From an uncultured Halorubrum sp. (GTDB taxonomy: Archaea > Halobacteriota > Halobacteria > Halobacteriales > Haloferacaceae), in assembly GCF_937146585.1 (NCBI RefSeq), contig NZ_CAKZRO010000024.1, positions 1 through 35,525 on the forward strand: DNA of 35,525 nucleotides, written 5' to 3'. How positions within the stretch are numbered: the stretch's first letter is position 1; each line of letters starts with the position of its first letter. The position numbers and the translations under genes were made by a program. This document shows positions 14,845-21,517 of this stretch, piece by piece. The notes beneath the pieces are model-generated. The model saw only the letters and a list, made by a program, of their open reading frames with translations, had not been told where the DNA came from and did not search any database.

Positions 14845-15591
14845 GTGACCGGGGACGGAGACCGCGGCGACGCCGACCCGGGCGGCGAGGCCCCCGAGCG
14901 GAGGGCGTCCTCGGAGGTGATCAGCGCGGTCATGGAGGACTACATCAAGGCGATCTACGCGATCGAGCGCGACACCGGCGAGCGGGTGTCGACCTCCGCG
15001 CTCGCCGACTACCTCGACGTCACCGCGCCGACCGTCTCCTCGATGATCAAGAAGCTGGCGGAGCGCGGGCTGGTGGACCGGGAGGAGTACAAGGGGGTGA
15101 CGCTCACCGACGATGGCGAGCTCGTGGCCCTCGAGATCCTGAGACACCACCGGCTCCTGGAGTCGTTCCTGACCGAGCAGCTCGACTACAGCTGGGTCGA
15201 CGTCCACGACGAGGCCGACCGGCTCGAACACCACGTCTCCCAGAAGCTGAGCGACCGCATCGCCGAGGCGCTCGGCAACCCGCCGGTCGACCCGCACGGC
15301 GACCCGATCCCCGACGCCGACCTCTCGCTCCCCGACGCGGGCGACGCCGTCCGACTCGTCGACGCGGAGGAGGGCGACCGGGTCGTCGTCCAGCGCGTCC
15401 GGGACCAGGGAGACGCCGAACTGCGCTACCTCGCCGACGCGGGGGTCTGGCCGGGCGCGGAGCTCGTGGTCGTCGACGTCGCGCCGTTCGACATGCTCAC
15501 CGTCGAGACGCCGTCGGCCGAGCAGAGCCTCCCGGCCGACGTCGCGCGCCTCATCGAGGTCGAGCCGGCGACCGACGACGAGGGCGCCTGA
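14845..15591 (+). CDS. sirR: DtxR/SirR-family metal-dependent repressor
   Basis: A 248-residue regulator. Residues 29-95 form the winged helix (SALADYLDVTAPTVSSMIKKLAERGLV), about 96-160 the metal-binding/dimer domain, and about 165-240 a FeoA/SH3-like domain (DRVVVQRVRDQ ... PGAELVVVDVAPFDMLTVE). Candidate metal ligands by comparison with MntR and DtxR are Asp32, His102, Asp125, Glu128 and His129; the acidic residue at 125 stands where DtxR has Cys102, which fits Mn sensing. It starts with GTG four bases after the permease stop; a later ATG at 14932 would begin at MEDYIK and is possible. It probably represses the operon through the repeat at 11757-11770. In Halobacterium, SirR is linked to Mn-dependent repression of the same transporter. 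Confidence 0.88.
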   Translation: MTGDGDRGDADPGGEAPERRASSEVISAVMEDYIKAIYAIERDTGERVSTSALADYLDVTAPTVSSMIKKLAERGLVDREEYKGVTLTDDGELVALEILRHHRLLESFLTEQLDYSWVDVHDEADRLEHHVSQKLSDRIAEALGNPPVDPHGDPIPDADLSLPDAGDAVRLVDAEEGDRVVVQRVRDQGDAELRYLADAGVWPGAELVVVDVAPFDMLTVETPSAEQSLPADVARLIEVEPATDDEGA

Positions 15592-15607
15592 CGCGGGCCT
15601 CGCCGGG

Positions 15608-15638
15608 GTCGGCCGGATCCGTCAGAGGACCGGCCGAC
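15608..15638. terminator. Perfect 9-base hairpin after the metal operon
   Basis: GTCGGCCGG (15608-15616) pairs exactly with CCGGCCGAC (15630-15638) around a 13-base loop, 16 bases past the repressor stop. No T-run follows, so it may instead stabilise or process the transcript end. Confidence 0.4.
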
Positions 15639-15702
15639 TCCGTCCGAGTGTCGATCGGCGACCGGAATCCTGAACAGCGCGGCGCCGCAAGGACCACGCG
15701 AG

Positions 15703-16119
15703 ATGGACCGGGAGATACCGGAGGACGCGGCCGTCGTGCTCTTCGACGGCGTCTGTAACCTCTGTAACGGGTTCGTCCAGTTCGTCCTCCCCCGTGACCC
15801 GGACGGGAAGTACCGCTTCGCCTCGCTCCAGTCGGACGTCGGCCGGGCGCTGCTCGCGGAACACGACCTGCCGACCGACGAGCTGGAGTCTATCGTCCTG
15901 ATCGAAGACGGGGAGGCCTACGTGAAGTCGGCGGCGGTCCTCCGCATCGCGGCCGGCCTCGGCTGGCCGTACCGGCTGCTCTCGCCGTTCCGATACGTCC
16001 CGGCCGCGGTCCGGGACGGCGCGTACGACTTCGTCGCCGACCACCGGTACCGGTGGTTCGGGAAAAAGGACCGGTGTATGATGCCGTCGGGCGACGTCGA
16101 GTCGCGCTTTCTAGAGTAG
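15703..16119 (+). CDS. DCC-family thiol-disulfide oxidoreductase (DUF393)
   Basis: A 138-residue cytoplasmic protein with the defining motif DGVCNLC (15-21), whose Cys18 and Cys21 form the thioredoxin-like redox pair, followed by NGFVQFVLPRD. Further family features are the FASLQSDVGRALL segment (about 39-51), ESIVLIEDGEAYVKSAAVLRI (62-82), and the closing YRWFGKKDRCMMP. The family is widespread, and specific substrates are mostly unknown. The gene stands alone, without an obvious TATA box, and converges on dihydrofolate reductase. No redox partner gene is near. Confidence 0.9.
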   Translation: MDREIPEDAAVVLFDGVCNLCNGFVQFVLPRDPDGKYRFASLQSDVGRALLAEHDLPTDELESIVLIEDGEAYVKSAAVLRIAAGLGWPYRLLSPFRYVPAAVRDGAYDFVADHRYRWFGKKDRCMMPSGDVESRFLE

Positions 16120-16125
16120 CTCGCG

Positions 16126-16162
16126 CTCTCCGGAGAGGGTCGCGGCCCGAATGGGAGCCGCG
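16126..16162. terminator. Two palindromes in a convergent gap
   Basis: CTCTCCGGAGAG (16126-16137, no loop) and CGCGGC / GCCGCG (16141-16146, 16157-16162) lie between the convergent DCC and dihydrofolate reductase genes and may end both transcripts. Confidence 0.35.
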
Positions 16163-16174
16163 TCTCGGCCTCGG

Positions 16175-16717
16175 TCACTCCGCCCCGGCGCGCTCGTAGG
16201 TGACGAACGCGAGGTCGCCCTCCGTCTCCCGCGCGCGCTCGGTCCACGCGTCGGCGTCCCACTCCGGGAACCGCGTGTCGCCCGCCGGCCGCTCGGGGAT
16301 CTCGGTGATCACCATCCCGTCGGCGCGGCCGAGGAGCGCCTCGTAGACGGTCGCGCCGCCGATGACGTAGACGGTCTCGACGCCGCGTTCGGTCGCGTCC
16401 GCCGCGGCGCGAGAGACTGCCTCCTTGACGCCGCCCGCGACGACCGCGCCGTCCGGGAGGTCGGCGTCGTCGAGGGAGCGGGTCGTCAGCACGACGTTCG
16501 TCCGGTCGGGGAGGGGGCCGCCGATCCGGTCGGCGATGTCCTCGTACGTCTTCCGGCCGACGATCACCGGGTGGCCGGTCGTGAGCCGCTTGAAGTGCGA
16601 CAGGTCCGCGGGGTAGTGCCACGGCATCCCGTCGTCGCCGCCGATCACGCCGTTCTCGGCGACGGCGGCCACGAGGACGAGGTCGGGGTCCGCGGAGCCG
16701 CGCTCGTCGTCCGTCAT
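16175..16717 (-). CDS. hdrB: Dihydrofolate reductase
   Basis: Reduces dihydrofolate to tetrahydrofolate with NADPH, regenerating the cofactor used up by thymidylate synthase next door. The 180-residue protein shows the family core: LVAAVAENGVIGGDDGMPWHYPADLSHFK with the catalytic Asp in ADLSHFK, then HPVIVGRKTYEDI, NVVLTTR and the nucleotide-binding VYVIGGATVYEALL. The first ~11 residues are an acidic extension. The ATG shares one base with the stop of the upstream thymidylate synthase (TGATG), so the two are co-translated. In Haloferax volcanii a DHFR gene (hdrB) is likewise linked to thymidylate synthase; the symbol is borrowed from there. Confidence 0.93.
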   Translation of the reverse strand: MTDDERGSADPDLVLVAAVAENGVIGGDDGMPWHYPADLSHFKRLTTGHPVIVGRKTYEDIADRIGGPLPDRTNVVLTTRSLDDADLPDGAVVAGGVKEAVSRAAADATERGVETVYVIGGATVYEALLGRADGMVITEIPERPAGDTRFPEWDADAWTERARETEGDLAFVTYERAGAE

Positions 16718-17745
16718 CACTCCGCGACCGCGAACGAGATGCCGTCCGCGGAGTCGTAGTCGACGACCGCGACGTCCTCGTGAGTGAGTTCGTCGAGCGG
16801 CTTGTCCGCGATCTCGATCCGCGGGCGGTCGCGCGGCGTCCGCGAGAGCTGTTCGAGCAGGCCGGGGACGTGGTCGTACCCCTCCTGGCCGTCGGGCTCG
16901 TCCGGCGCGGTGCGCTCGACCCAGCTCTTCACCTCGAGGTAGTCGTCCTTGCTCTCGACGTTCGCGAGCCGCTCTTGAACGTAGCGGAGGTTGTTCGCGT
17001 ACCACTTCCCGCGGTCGCCGCGGCCGCAGTAGACGTGGGCGTCGACGACCGTGTGGCCGAACTCGCCGACCTCGAAGCCGGTCCGCTGGGCGAGCGCGTT
17101 CGCGAGCAGCGCGTACGCCGCGATGTTGAACGGGACGCCGAGCGCGATGTCGCCCGAGCGCTGCGTCAGGTGGAGGTTGAGCCGCCCGCCCTGGACGTTC
17201 ACGACGAAGGTGTAGTGGCAGGGCGGCAGCGTGGAGACGGCGGCGTTCGCCGGGTGCCACGCGTTCACGACCATCCGGCGGGAATGGGGGTTCTCCTCGA
17301 GGGTGTCGAGGACGTACTGGATCTGGTCGAACGTGCGGCGCGTCGTGCCGTCGACGTCCTCCTCGACGGTGACCCAGCGGTCCGCGTCGTCGGGCCACGT
17401 CTCGCCCGGCAGTTCGGCGGCCGCTTCCGGGACCGGGTAGCGGCGCCAGAACCGCCCGTAGGCGGTGTCGAGCTTCCCCTCCTCGTCGGCCCACGCGTCC
17501 CAGATCTTCGTCTCCTCGCGGAGGTTGCGGATGTGCTCCTCGCCGGAGAGGTACCACAGCACCTCGTGGATGAGCGAGTTCCACCGGTAGCCGTCCATCT
17601 TCTTCGTGGTAAGGAGGGGGAACCCCTCCGCGAGGTCGACGGTGTACTGTCCGCTGAACGTCGCGATGGTGTCGACGCCGGTTCGGTTCGGCTTGTACGT
17701 GCCCGTCGAGAGCGCGTCGTCGACGAGGTCGAGGTACTGTTGCAT
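16717..17745 (-). CDS. thyA: Thymidylate synthase
   Basis: Converts dUMP to dTMP using methylene-tetrahydrofolate, yielding dihydrofolate for the reductase encoded downstream. The 342-residue protein contains PNRTGVDTIATFSGQ (19-33), GFPLLTTKKM, the catalytic Cys176 in LPPCHY, the phosphate and dUMP site RSGDIALGVPFNIAAYALLA, and DAHVYCG. It is about 75 residues longer than the E. coli enzyme, with an acidic insertion (about 103-137) and a C-terminal-half insertion (about 260-300). No good TATA box sits 27 bases upstream; a weak minus-strand CTTACTTTC near 17812-17820 would give a short leader. First gene of a two-gene unit. Confidence 0.95.
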   Translation of the reverse strand: MQQYLDLVDDALSTGTYKPNRTGVDTIATFSGQYTVDLAEGFPLLTTKKMDGYRWNSLIHEVLWYLSGEEHIRNLREETKIWDAWADEEGKLDTAYGRFWRRYPVPEAAAELPGETWPDDADRWVTVEEDVDGTTRRTFDQIQYVLDTLEENPHSRRMVVNAWHPANAAVSTLPPCHYTFVVNVQGGRLNLHLTQRSGDIALGVPFNIAAYALLANALAQRTGFEVGEFGHTVVDAHVYCGRGDRGKWYANNLRYVQERLANVESKDDYLEVKSWVERTAPDEPDGQEGYDHVPGLLEQLSRTPRDRPRIEIADKPLDELTHEDVAVVDYDSADGISFAVAE

Positions 17746-17848
17746 TGTGGGTGCGCGCGCCGGGGCGAGCGGTCGCCGGCGCGGACTGTTACCGGGTCAA
17801 ACGAGGCGCAGAAAGTAAGCGCATTGGTTCCCGGATCCCCCCGATAGA

Positions 17849-18448
17849 TTATCGGTACCGCTCTGGGAGGTACGGGTCGACGACCGAGGGGAGCAGCGGG
17901 ATCACGGCCGCCGCGATCTCCGCCAGGCGACGCCGGAGGACCGTGTACACGACCGCGACGGCCAGCGTGCCGATCACGATCTGGCGGAGCGGCGGGTCGA
18001 CTAAGAGGAGCAGCGGGACCCCCAGCCCCACGGAGAGCGCGAGATCTTCGACCGCCCCGTCGTACCGGACGCCGCGGCGCGGGGCGACCCAGTCCTCCCG
18101 GTAGTGGTCGTACACCGCGCGGTCGGAGTTCCCCTCCCACGGGCGGAGCTCCAGCCCGCCGCCGTACATGTCGGCGACGCTGTGGAGGGCCGCACCGAGG
18201 AGCAGGAACGCGACCCCGACGGTGAGTTGGGAGGGGGCCACGAGCGCGGCGAGGACCGCCGGGGCCGCGAGCGCGGCGTAGTAGACCGGGTAGTGGAGCG
18301 TCTTGCGGTGGCCGACGTACATGTCGAGGTCCGGAACCAGTCCGCCGAGGAAGCCGGCGGCGAACCCGACCGGGGCCAGTTCCGGCGCGACGCGCACCAG
18401 CGGGGCCGCGAGCAGCATCCCCGCCAGCACGTGGGTCGGAAGCATCAT
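17849..18448 (-). CDS. DUF457/YdjM-type membrane protein (metal-dependent hydrolase family)
   Basis: A 199-residue membrane protein with about four or five hydrophobic segments and the family's scattered His/Asp residues: PTHVLAGMLLAAP, GLVPDLDMYVGHRKTLHYPVYY (about 37-58) and AALHSVADMYGGGLE. Members are annotated as membrane-bound metal-dependent hydrolases, but biochemical evidence is scant. There are two adjacent ATG codons; the first (18448) has a TATA-like box 27 bases upstream. It lies 103 bases past the thymidylate synthase start on the same strand and is divergent from the aminotransferase gene. I infer no link to folate metabolism. Confidence 0.82.
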   Translation of the reverse strand: MMLPTHVLAGMLLAAPLVRVAPELAPVGFAAGFLGGLVPDLDMYVGHRKTLHYPVYYAALAAPAVLAALVAPSQLTVGVAFLLLGAALHSVADMYGGGLELRPWEGNSDRAVYDHYREDWVAPRRGVRYDGAVEDLALSVGLGVPLLLLVDPPLRQIVIGTLAVAVVYTVLRRRLAEIAAAVIPLLPSVVDPYLPERYR

Positions 18449-18471
18449 CGTACCGGAACGCAGGCGACAGA

Positions 18472-18479
18472 AACTTATG
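18472..18479 (-). promoter_or_regulatory. TATA-like box of the DUF457 gene
   Basis: Minus-strand CATAAGTT centred about 27 bases before the ATG at 18448. Confidence 0.5.
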
Positions 18480-18484
18480 AGCGT

Positions 18485-18560
18485 GTCGGCGCGCCGAGCG
18501 CGGGCCGCCCCCCGCGGAGCGGCCGCCTGAGGCGGCGCGGCGGCCGCGTCCGCGGTCCGT
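18485..18560. other. Extremely GC-rich block with nested inverted repeats
   Basis: Between two divergent TATA boxes. It contains GCCGCC-TGA-GGCGGC (18522-18536) and several overlapping GCGGCC/GGCCGC copies. It is non-coding and more GC-rich than the genes around it. Its role is unknown. Confidence 0.4.
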
Positions 18561-18567
18561 TTATATA
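18560..18567 (+). promoter_or_regulatory. TATA box of the aminotransferase gene
   Basis: TTTATATA, the strongest TATA box in the window, 22-29 bases before the ATG at 18589; leaderless layout. Confidence 0.7.
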
Positions 18568-18588
18568 CCGTCGGCCGAACCGAGGCGT

Positions 18589-19671
18589 ATGCTCATGACG
18601 CCGGGACCGACCGCGGTCCCCGAGCCGGTGCGCGAGGCGATGTCACGCGAGCTGATCAACCCCGACGTGGACCCCGCGTTCCGCGAGATATACGACCGCG
18701 TCACGGAGCGGCTGGCGACGGCATACGGGATCGACCCCGACGCCTCCGGATCCGACGCCCGCGACGTAGTCGTTCTCGGCGGCGAGGGGATCCTCGGGCT
18801 GGAGGCGGCGGTCGCGTCCCTCGTCGAGCCCGGGACCGAGGTGCTGTGCCTGGCGAACGGGCTCTACGGCGAGGGGTTCGCCGACTTCGTGGCGTCGTAC
18901 GGCGGCGACCCGACCGTCGTCGCCGCGGAGCACGACGAGCCGCTGCCGCTCGACGCGCTCGACGAGGCGCTGGCGGCCGACGACGCCGACTTCGACGTCG
19001 CGACGATGGTCCACTGCGAGACGCCGACCGGCGCGCTCAACGACGTCGACGCCGCGCTCGACCGGATCGAGGCCGCCGACGCCGAGATCCTCACGGTCGT
19101 CGACGCCGTCTCCTCGCTCGGCGGCGTCTCGGTGCCGACGGAGCGGATCGACGTCTGTCTCGGCGCGTCCCAGAAGTGCTTCAGCGCGCCCCCGGGCCTC
19201 GCCACCGCCGCGGTGAGCGACCGCGCGTGGGCCGCGATGGAGGCGCGCGAGCCGCACTCGCTGTACGCGAACTTCCTCCCGTTCCGCGACGTGAGCGACG
19301 GCTTCCCGTACACGCACCTGACGACCGAGGTCGTCGCGCTCGACGAGGCCCTCGGGCTCCTGCTCGACGAGGGGCTCGACGCGGTCCGGGAGCGACACGC
19401 GGCGGCCGCGGCGCGGTGCCGCGAGCGCGGCGCGGAGCTGGGGCTCGAGACGGTGCCCGGCCCCGAGCGGAGTTCGCCGACGGTGACCGCCTTCGCGGTG
19501 CCCGGACGGGCCGAGTCGCTTCAGGAGCGGCTGCGCGAGGAACATGACGTCCTGCTCGCGACCGGGCTGGGCGACGGCGCGAGCGACGTTCTCCGCGTCG
19601 GCCACATGGGCCACAGCGCTCGGGTCGACCGCGTCGAGGAGACGATGGACGCGCTCGCGGCCGTCCTCTGA
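18589..19671 (+). CDS. Class V PLP aminotransferase, alanine-glyoxylate type
   Basis: A 360-residue fold-type I PLP enzyme of the alanine-glyoxylate/serine-pyruvate aminotransferase group. It opens with TPGPTAVPEPVREAMSRELINPD, the group's substrate-side signature. The cofactor Asp is in VVDAVSSLGGV (Asp172) and the Schiff-base Lys in GASQKCFSAPPG (Lys196). The C-terminal VLRVGHMGH segment is also typical. The amino donor and acceptor cannot be told from sequence; alanine or serine with glyoxylate or pyruvate is likely. The ATG at 18589 fits the TATA box; a second ATG at 18595 is close behind. It stands alone and is followed after a short gap by an unrelated small gene. Confidence 0.9.
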   Translation: MLMTPGPTAVPEPVREAMSRELINPDVDPAFREIYDRVTERLATAYGIDPDASGSDARDVVVLGGEGILGLEAAVASLVEPGTEVLCLANGLYGEGFADFVASYGGDPTVVAAEHDEPLPLDALDEALAADDADFDVATMVHCETPTGALNDVDAALDRIEAADAEILTVVDAVSSLGGVSVPTERIDVCLGASQKCFSAPPGLATAAVSDRAWAAMEAREPHSLYANFLPFRDVSDGFPYTHLTTEVVALDEALGLLLDEGLDAVRERHAAAAARCRERGAELGLETVPGPERSSPTVTAFAVPGRAESLQERLREEHDVLLATGLGDGASDVLRVGHMGHSARVDRVEETMDALAAVL

Positions 19672-19736
19672 CGGAGGGTGTGAACAGGACACAGACCGCC
19701 GGAACGCTGAAGCGTCGCGCCGCAGGGGCGTTGAAT

Positions 19737-20159
19737 ATGCCGTCGCCGCGCGAAGCGATGCGAGAGCGAGGGTGGACCGTCGAACACGTCCCGCACGAGG
19801 TGATCGCGGACTACAACGCCTGTTACCGGGTCGTCTACGAGGGGGAGCTCGTCTACCCCCCGGCCGCGGACGTGCTGGGAATCCCGGAGAACGAGGTGTG
19901 GGTCTCCGAGAAGTGGGCGAAGTACGACCGGTTCATCCTCTACCACGAGCTCAGGGAGATCGAACACCGGGCGGCGGGCCACGACAAGACCGCGGCACAC
20001 GAGCGCGCCGAACGCGACGAGCGCTCGCTCTGGCTGGACGACCCCCGCTGGCGGGTGATGAACGCCGAGTGGGACGAGGGGCGCGCGCACCTCCCCTTCC
20101 CGAACGAGCGGGACGACCTCAGTCGACGGACCGCCGCAGCAGCAGCGCGAGCCCGGTGA
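19737..20159 (+). CDS. Unknown protein with a His/Glu cluster (possible metal site)
   Basis: A 140-residue protein of unknown function. Residues 69-92 carry HELREIEH followed by GHDKTAAHERA, so His70, Glu71, Glu74, His77 and His88 fall on successive helix turns; the spacing HExxE...G...AHxxA looks like a metal-binding or hydrolase-like helix pair, but it is not the classic HExxH. The N-terminal part (WTVEHVPHEVIADYNACYRVVYEGE) and IPENEVWVSEKWAKYDRFILYHE suggest a compact alpha/beta domain. The open frame continues back to a GTG at 19680; the ATG at 19737 is preferred on protein character only, as neither start has a TATA box at the right distance. The last 41 bases overlap the convergent gene. 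Confidence 0.7.
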   Translation: MPSPREAMRERGWTVEHVPHEVIADYNACYRVVYEGELVYPPAADVLGIPENEVWVSEKWAKYDRFILYHELREIEHRAAGHDKTAAHERAERDERSLWLDDPRWRVMNAEWDEGRAHLPFPNERDDLSRRTAAAAARAR

Positions 20160-20328
20160 GCGACACCGATATCCCGAACAGGATCACGCCGAGGTAGCCG
20201 ACCGCGATCGACCCGATGTCCCGGATGTGCGAGTGGTACTCGTCGGTCACGTGCGCGTACAGCAGGAGGGTGCCGACCGCGCTGAGCAGGAGCCCGACCG
20301 CGTTCACCTTCAGTCCCGGCTTCGCCAT
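20119..20328 (-). CDS. Small two-helix membrane protein, function unknown
   Basis: A 69-residue protein with two hydrophobic segments (about 9-25 and 40-64) joined by an acidic/His loop (HVTDEYHSHIRDIGS) and ending in RRSVD. I do not recognise the family. Support comes from the membrane pattern and a TATA box (TTTTAATT, minus strand) 29 bases before the ATG. Its 3' end overlaps the convergent gene at 19737-20159 by 41 bases, so the two transcripts would be antisense to each other there. The in-frame extension upstream to 21633 is a shadow of the aldo/keto reductase. Confidence 0.7.
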   Translation of the reverse strand: MAKPGLKVNAVGLLLSAVGTLLLYAHVTDEYHSHIRDIGSIAVGYLGVILFGISVSLTGLALLLRRSVD

Positions 20329-20352
20329 GCTACGCGGGTCGTCCCGGGGCCC

Positions 20353-20360
20353 AATTAAAA
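20353..20360 (-). promoter_or_regulatory. TATA box of the 69-residue membrane protein gene
   Basis: Minus-strand TTTTAATT about 29 bases before the ATG at 20328; it supports this short gene. Confidence 0.6.
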
Positions 20361-20439
20361 GTGCGCGGTGAGGCGGGACGCCGCGGTCTCGCCGCCTCCG
20401 GAACGCCCTTGCCCCCGCCGCGACCAGTAGAGTACAGCC

Positions 20440-21426
20440 ATGAATCACCGCGAACTCGGCGGCGTCGGCGCAGTCAGCGAGGTCGGCTACGGCGCGTGGG
20501 AGATCGGGAGCGACTGGGGCGAGGTCACCGAGGCGGAGGCGGTCGCGGCCGTCGAGGCCGCCCGCGAGGCCGGGATCGACTTCTTCGACACCGCCGACGT
20601 GTACGGCGACGGTCGCTCCGAGCGCATCCTCGGCGAGACGCTCGCGGACGAGATCGCGGCCGGCGACGTGACCGTCGCGACGAAGGCCGGCCGCCGGCTC
20701 GACCCGCACGAGCCCGACGGGTACACGGAGGCGAACCTCCGCCGGTTCGTCGACCGCTCGCGGGAGAACCTCGGCGTGGAGACGCTCGACCTGGTCCAGC
20801 TCCACTGCCCGCCGACGGACGTCTACTACCGGCCCGAGGCGTTCGACGCGCTCGCGACGCTCGAATCGGAGGGCCGGATCGACGCGTACGGCGTCAGCGT
20901 CGAGCGCGTCGAGGAGGGACTGAAGGCGATGGAGTTCCCGGGCGTCGAGAGCGTCCAGATCATCTTCAACCCGTTCCGACAGCGGCCCGCGGAGCTGTTC
21001 CTCGACGAGGCCGCCGCGCGCGGCGTGGGCGTCGTCTGTCGGGTGCCGCTCGCCTCGGGGCTCCTGACGGGCGCGCTCTCGCGCGACGACGAGTTCCCCG
21101 AGGACGACCACCGGAACTACAACCGCGACGGCGACGCCTTCGACGTGGGCGAGACGTTCGCCGGCGTCCCCTTCGAGGCGGGCCTCGACGCGGTCGACGC
21201 GCTCGACGATCGCCTGCCCGACGACCGGCCGCTGCCCGAGTTCGCGCTGCGTTGGATCCTCGATCACGACGCCGTCTCGACGGTGATCCCCGGGTCGACG
21301 ACGCCGTCCCACGTCCGGGCGAACGCGGCCGCGAGCGAGGCCGCTCCCCTCGACGCCGCCGAGCGCGAGGTCGCGGCCGACGTCTACGACGAGCACGTCC
21401 GCGCGCACGTCCACCAGCGCTGGTAG
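20440..21426 (+). CDS. Aldo/keto reductase
   Basis: A 328-residue NADPH-dependent (beta/alpha)8-barrel oxidoreductase. The catalytic tetrad is visible: Asp50 and Tyr55 in FFDTADVYGDGRSE, Lys82 in ATKAG and His122 in LVQLHCPP. The cofactor site lies in the C-terminal part (ALRWILDHDAVSTVIPGSTTPSHVRAN). Members reduce diverse carbonyls or oxidise sugars, and the substrate cannot be predicted here. No clear TATA box is found 27 bases upstream; start chosen from the family N-terminus MNHRELGG. It is a single gene between a divergent small membrane protein gene and the flippase gene. Confidence 0.9.
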   Translation: MNHRELGGVGAVSEVGYGAWEIGSDWGEVTEAEAVAAVEAAREAGIDFFDTADVYGDGRSERILGETLADEIAAGDVTVATKAGRRLDPHEPDGYTEANLRRFVDRSRENLGVETLDLVQLHCPPTDVYYRPEAFDALATLESEGRIDAYGVSVERVEEGLKAMEFPGVESVQIIFNPFRQRPAELFLDEAAARGVGVVCRVPLASGLLTGALSRDDEFPEDDHRNYNRDGDAFDVGETFAGVPFEAGLDAVDALDDRLPDDRPLPEFALRWILDHDAVSTVIPGSTTPSHVRANAAASEAAPLDAAEREVAADVYDEHVRAHVHQRW

Positions 21427-21478
21427 GTCCCGACCGCGTGACTGCGGGGCCGAGCGGGTCGGCCGCGAAACGCGTCCC

Positions 21479-21484
21479 TTTTTT
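21479..21484 (+). terminator. T-run, terminator or weak promoter element
   Basis: Six T residues 53 bases after the aldo/keto reductase stop and 34 before the flippase GTG. It could end the first transcript or serve as a poor TATA box for the second. Confidence 0.35.
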
Positions 21485-21517
21485 CGCGCGACCGCGACCG
21501 GATCGACAGAGACGACC

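Noticed and set aside
19680-19736. GTG start for the His/Glu-cluster protein
   Set aside because: It would add 19 residues of basic, low-conservation sequence and has no TATA box at the right distance. The ATG at 19737 was kept, without certainty.
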